A DNA stretch of 10,000 bases from NCBI GenBank assembly GCA_012295275.1, contig CM022677.1, positions 8,702,514-8,712,513 on the forward strand, written 5' to 3'. Below, in pieces: positions 1 to 10,000 of this stretch (its first letter is position 1; every line of letters begins with the position of its first letter). The translations under genes were made by a program, and so were the position numbers. The notes under the pieces are model-generated. The model saw only the letters and a program-made list of their open reading frames with translations, did no database searches and was not told where the DNA came from. This DNA is from Chrysomallon squamiferum. Taxonomy: Eukaryota > Mollusca > Gastropoda > Neomphalida > Peltospiridae.

Positions 1-1556
<1,556 letters not shown>

Positions 1557-1606
1557 TGTCTGTGACAGGTTAGCAGACGTCAGTCAGCTAGCAGAAATCT
1601 CTAACT

Positions 1607-1613
1607 TCTTATA
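1607..1613 (-). promoter_or_regulatory. TATA box of copy 2
   Basis: TATAAGA lies 57 nt above the ATG at 1556, in the context GGGTATAAGAAG, and matches copy 1. The shared GACGACAC sits about 10 bp further upstream. The leader is about 17 nt longer than in copy 1, because of an indel between the TATA box and the ATG. Confidence 0.75.
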
Positions 1614-1849
1614 CCCTTCTTTCGTGTCGTCTACAAAACTTCAGAAACAATTACACTTTAAGTGACGATTTGATAAACTGAAATATACAACAGTAGTAAT
1701 CTCATTCAGAATCATAAATTATTTCATTGTTGACTGATAAAAGTTAAAAATAAAGATTTTATAGCCGGCCTTGTCAAAAAGTGAAATTTATTTTTTAATT
1801 GTTTTCCATTTGGAATGGAGGTTGGTTGGAAATATTCAAGTGTTTGTGT

Positions 1850-1981
<132 letters not shown>

Positions 1982-2012
1982 TGTGTGTATAACAGGTGAA
2001 TGTTTATGTGTG

Positions 2013-2016
<4 letters not shown>

Positions 2017-2102
<86 letters not shown>
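2017..2102. repeat. Compound (TC)n-(GT)n-(TA)n microsatellite, intergenic
   Basis: This is a TC array (2017-2075) passing directly into GT (2075-2088) and TA (2089-2102). Each change of motif needs only one base step, which suggests growth of one array out of the next. Confidence 0.95.
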
Positions 2103-2103
<1 letters not shown>

Positions 2104-2245
2104 CATCTATCTATCTGTGTATCTTATATCTCTGCCTATCACTTCTATCTCTGTCTGTTTATCTATCCATCAATATGTCTGTCTGTCTATCCATCTATCT
2201 GCTTGTCTACCACACACACACACACGCACACACACGCACAGCAGT
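2103..2245. repeat. Degenerate ATCT/GTCT tetranucleotides ending in (CA)n
   Basis: CTATCTAT, GTCTGTCT and ATCCATCT tetranucleotides alternate, ending in CACACA with CG interruptions (2212-2240). No coding content is seen. The stretch 2246-2553 that follows is ordinary AT-rich sequence with no recognisable element. Confidence 0.85.
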
Positions 2246-2553
2246 ATTAAGGAAATCATTTAAGTATCAATAAATACTCTGTTATGAAAACAAAGAACCA
2301 TAAATTAACTACAAGCAAACGTGTTTTAAATTCCACTAGTTTCATGATTTTGTTAAGTCACTGTTTGATTTTGCCGGTACTTTAGCTTGTCGACATGAAA
2401 CAAATAGAAACTAACAATTATAGATTTATATACTTGGTATGCGGTCGACATATTTACAGAAAGATATATATGTGTTTGTGCCCTTCTCCTGAAGGTTAAT
2501 TCGTCAAACCAAAATGGAATCCTATCATCTGTGGAATTACTACTGTATCCCAT

Positions 2554-2648
2554 CTTTCTCGCATCTGTCCCTCTTTCTCTCATATGTCCTTCTTTCACTT
2601 ATTTGTCCCTCTTTGTCTCATCTGTTCTTCTTTCTCTCATCTGCCCCT
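2554..2648. repeat. 19-bp minisatellite, five copies
   Basis: Units start at 2554, 2573, 2592, 2611 and 2630, exactly 19 bp apart. The consensus is close to CTTTCTCTCATCTGTCCCT, with 1-5 mismatches per unit. Nothing similar was noticed elsewhere in the window. Confidence 0.9.
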
Positions 2649-3479
2649 CTATTCAGTTAAGTTCCTATGTTTTTATTGACGTCCATGAAATTATATATTG
2701 TTTTTTGATATCCATCTATCCATGCATTCATCTATCCCTCCTTCGACAATATATATATATTATTGATTATTTCATCATACCATCCATGTATCCATCATCT
2801 GAAACGTTTAGCAATCAATCATTCATCCATATATCATTCCACCAGTCCCTCCTTTGATCGAAAAACCCGTACAACCCAAACATTTTATATGTAATCTATC
2901 TATCTATCTTTCCAGTTATTGTCTATAAAAAAATTAGTAAAACCATCCATTTATGCATCGGTCTATCCATCTGTTCGTTCATCCTGCTTTACCTTAATTC
3001 GTATTCATAAAAATATATTATGTTTGTCAGATATCAATGCATCAATCCATCTATATGTCTGTACTACCATTCATTCATTAATGAAACACTTCATAAACCA
3101 TTTAGCCAGTTTGCATGAATCCATCCTTTCAACCATGCGATTAGCAATCCATCAGACAGCCATTATTCGACCATTCATCCATACATCCATTCTTCAGTGA
3201 ATACTCATCCGTGCATTTAACCATCAATCCATCCATTAGTCCATCTAAAAATTCAGTCATATTCAAATTGTCATTCCATATAATCATTCAGTCTTTTTCA
3301 TCTATGATGACATTTATCATTTAACGTTATCCTTTCGATCCGTTCAAGCAACCATATATTCTATCGTCATTTCTTTCATCGATCTATCCATTTATCTATT
3401 AAATAATTATAAATATATCCACCCTTCCATTCATACATGCTGCATACGTTCACACATGCATTCTTGCATTCATCTGTCT
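2649..3479. repeat. Decayed ATCC/ATTC tetranucleotide region
   Basis: This is gene-free intergenic DNA dominated by scattered CATCC, CATTCATC and CTATCTATC words on the plus strand. It looks like an old tetranucleotide array broken by substitutions. Short open frames here show only repeat-derived residues and no domain. Confidence 0.7.
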
Positions 3480-3667
3480 GAAGTTCTTCCTTAATTCCTT
3501 GACGATGGATGGAAAGAGGGATGGAGAAACACACGTAAATATTAAGGGATGGAAGGATTGATTGTGGAAATATGGATGGATTGAGAGATGGAAGTCTTCC
3601 TTAATTCCTTAAAGATGAATGGATGGAGGGAGGAATACGTGTGTATATTAAAGAATGGATGGATGGA
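3480..3667. repeat. Two-copy direct repeat of about 77 bp rich in GGAT
   Basis: Copies at about 3480-3556 and 3591-3667 both start with CTTCCTTAATTCCTT and continue through GATGGATGG-type words to an ATTAA...GGATGGA end, 110-111 bp apart. The plus strand here carries GGAT, opposite to the ATCC polarity of the region before it. From 3668 to 3799 there is AT-rich sequence with no element except an A-run and AAG repeats near 3760-3781. Confidence 0.8.
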
Positions 3668-3799
3668 TAATAGGATGAAGTATTTGATTGACAGAGTGAT
3701 AAGGTATAAAAATTAGAAAATAAAAAGATAAATAAATAATAAATTTAATGAAAGGAATTAAAAAAAAAAAAGAAGAAGAAGACAAACAAGTTGATATAG

Positions 3800-3805
3800 T
3801 TTATT
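3800..3805 (-). terminator. Polyadenylation signal AATAAA of copy 1
   Basis: AATAAA on the minus strand begins 65 nt after the TGA stop of copy 1. Cleavage would be expected 10-30 nt further on, just before a run reading CTTCTTCTT then poly-T in the sense strand, a plausible U-rich downstream element. The 3' untranslated region would be about 80-90 nt. Confidence 0.75.
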
Positions 3806-3869
3806 TCAAAAGGTAAACGTTTCAAGGTCAAGTCCGAAATTAATAGAGTTATCGTTCTTTAACAATTCT

Positions 3870-9629
<5,760 letters not shown>

Positions 9630-9662
9630 TGTTCTCCACAAGCAGACGACATCCGTCTGCCT

Positions 9663-9669
9663 TCTTATA
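9663..9669 (-). promoter_or_regulatory. TATA box of copy 1
   Basis: TATAAGA, followed by AGG, reads towards the gene 40 nt above the ATG at 9629. With a usual 25-30 nt spacing, transcription would start near 9640, leaving a 5' leader of only about 10 nt. The same TATAAGAAG core, with GACGACAC just upstream, stands before copy 2, which supports a conserved core promoter. Confidence 0.75.
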
Positions 9670-9712
9670 GCCTGAGTGTCGTCAGCAAAACACAAGTACT
9701 TCAGTAAACACG

Positions 9713-9764
9713 TATGTGTGTGTGTGTGTGTGTATATATGTATATATGTGTGTGTGTGTGTGTG

Positions 9765-9830
<66 letters not shown>
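9713..9830. repeat. Compound (GT)n-(TA)n microsatellite upstream of copy 1
   Basis: GT arrays are broken by two TA blocks and end in a pure TG run (9773-9829). The array begins about 45 bp upstream of the copy 1 TATA box. The remaining 9831-10000 is AT-rich sequence in which I see no gene or element. Confidence 0.96.
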
Positions 9831-9836
<6 letters not shown>

Positions 9837-10000
9837 AAAAATCCTTCTTTTATTTTTCTCTTTTTGAAAAAGAAAAGAAATATAAACTACCATCATAATG
9901 ACACAAAGAAATAAGCCAGTAAATGTTTACATTTCTAAATTTAAATATTACTTTTTCTACATTGTAAACCATCAGATGTTATAGCAGGACGAATGGACTG

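Noticed and set aside
2919-3200. A 93-residue plus-strand frame in the intergenic region
   Set aside because: Its composition follows the decayed ATCC repeats (Ile-His-Pro-Ser words), no domain or splice context is seen, and a frame of this length is not unusual in low-complexity DNA.

Overview
The window is eukaryotic, and almost certainly from an invertebrate animal. It holds intron-split coding sequence with GT-AG splice sites, a TATA-type promoter, an AATAAA signal and a secreted digestive-type protease. The background is AT-rich and unusually crowded with microsatellites: GA, GT/AC, TA, AAT, ACT and ATCC arrays. That pattern is common in molluscs and also in some crustaceans. I lean towards a mollusc with low confidence, and the species cannot be named from this sequence.

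Two zinc procarboxypeptidase genes (metallopeptidase family M14, A/B type) lie head to tail on the minus strand. The upstream copy (here copy 1) is complete: 11 exons between 9629 and 3870. The joined exons give 1308 nt with no internal stop, coding for 435 residues. The order is signal peptide, activation domain, then catalytic domain, and every expected zinc, substrate and catalytic residue is visible. The downstream copy (copy 2) starts at 1556 and runs off the left edge. Only exons 1 to 3 and most of exon 4 are in the window, and their lengths and intron phases match copy 1. The exons are 90-98% identical between copies, so the duplication is fairly recent.

Layout from right to left, which is the direction of transcription: 10000-9670 is upstream DNA with a long GT/TA array, then the copy 1 promoter. 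Copy 1 fills 9629-3870, and its introns hold most of the repeats. The AATAAA is at 3800-3805. Positions 3799-1614 are intergenic and consist largely of short and decayed tandem repeats. The copy 2 promoter is near 1610, and copy 2 occupies 1556-1.

No RNA gene, transposon or CRISPR array was found. The most interesting non-coding structure is an 18-unit, 37-bp minisatellite in intron 5 of copy 1. Most of its units carry a near-consensus 5' splice site in the sense orientation. Also worth a second look are exon 3, which is far more similar between the copies than its neighbours, and an altered C-terminal catalytic segment with a serine at the specificity position and an extra cysteine pair.
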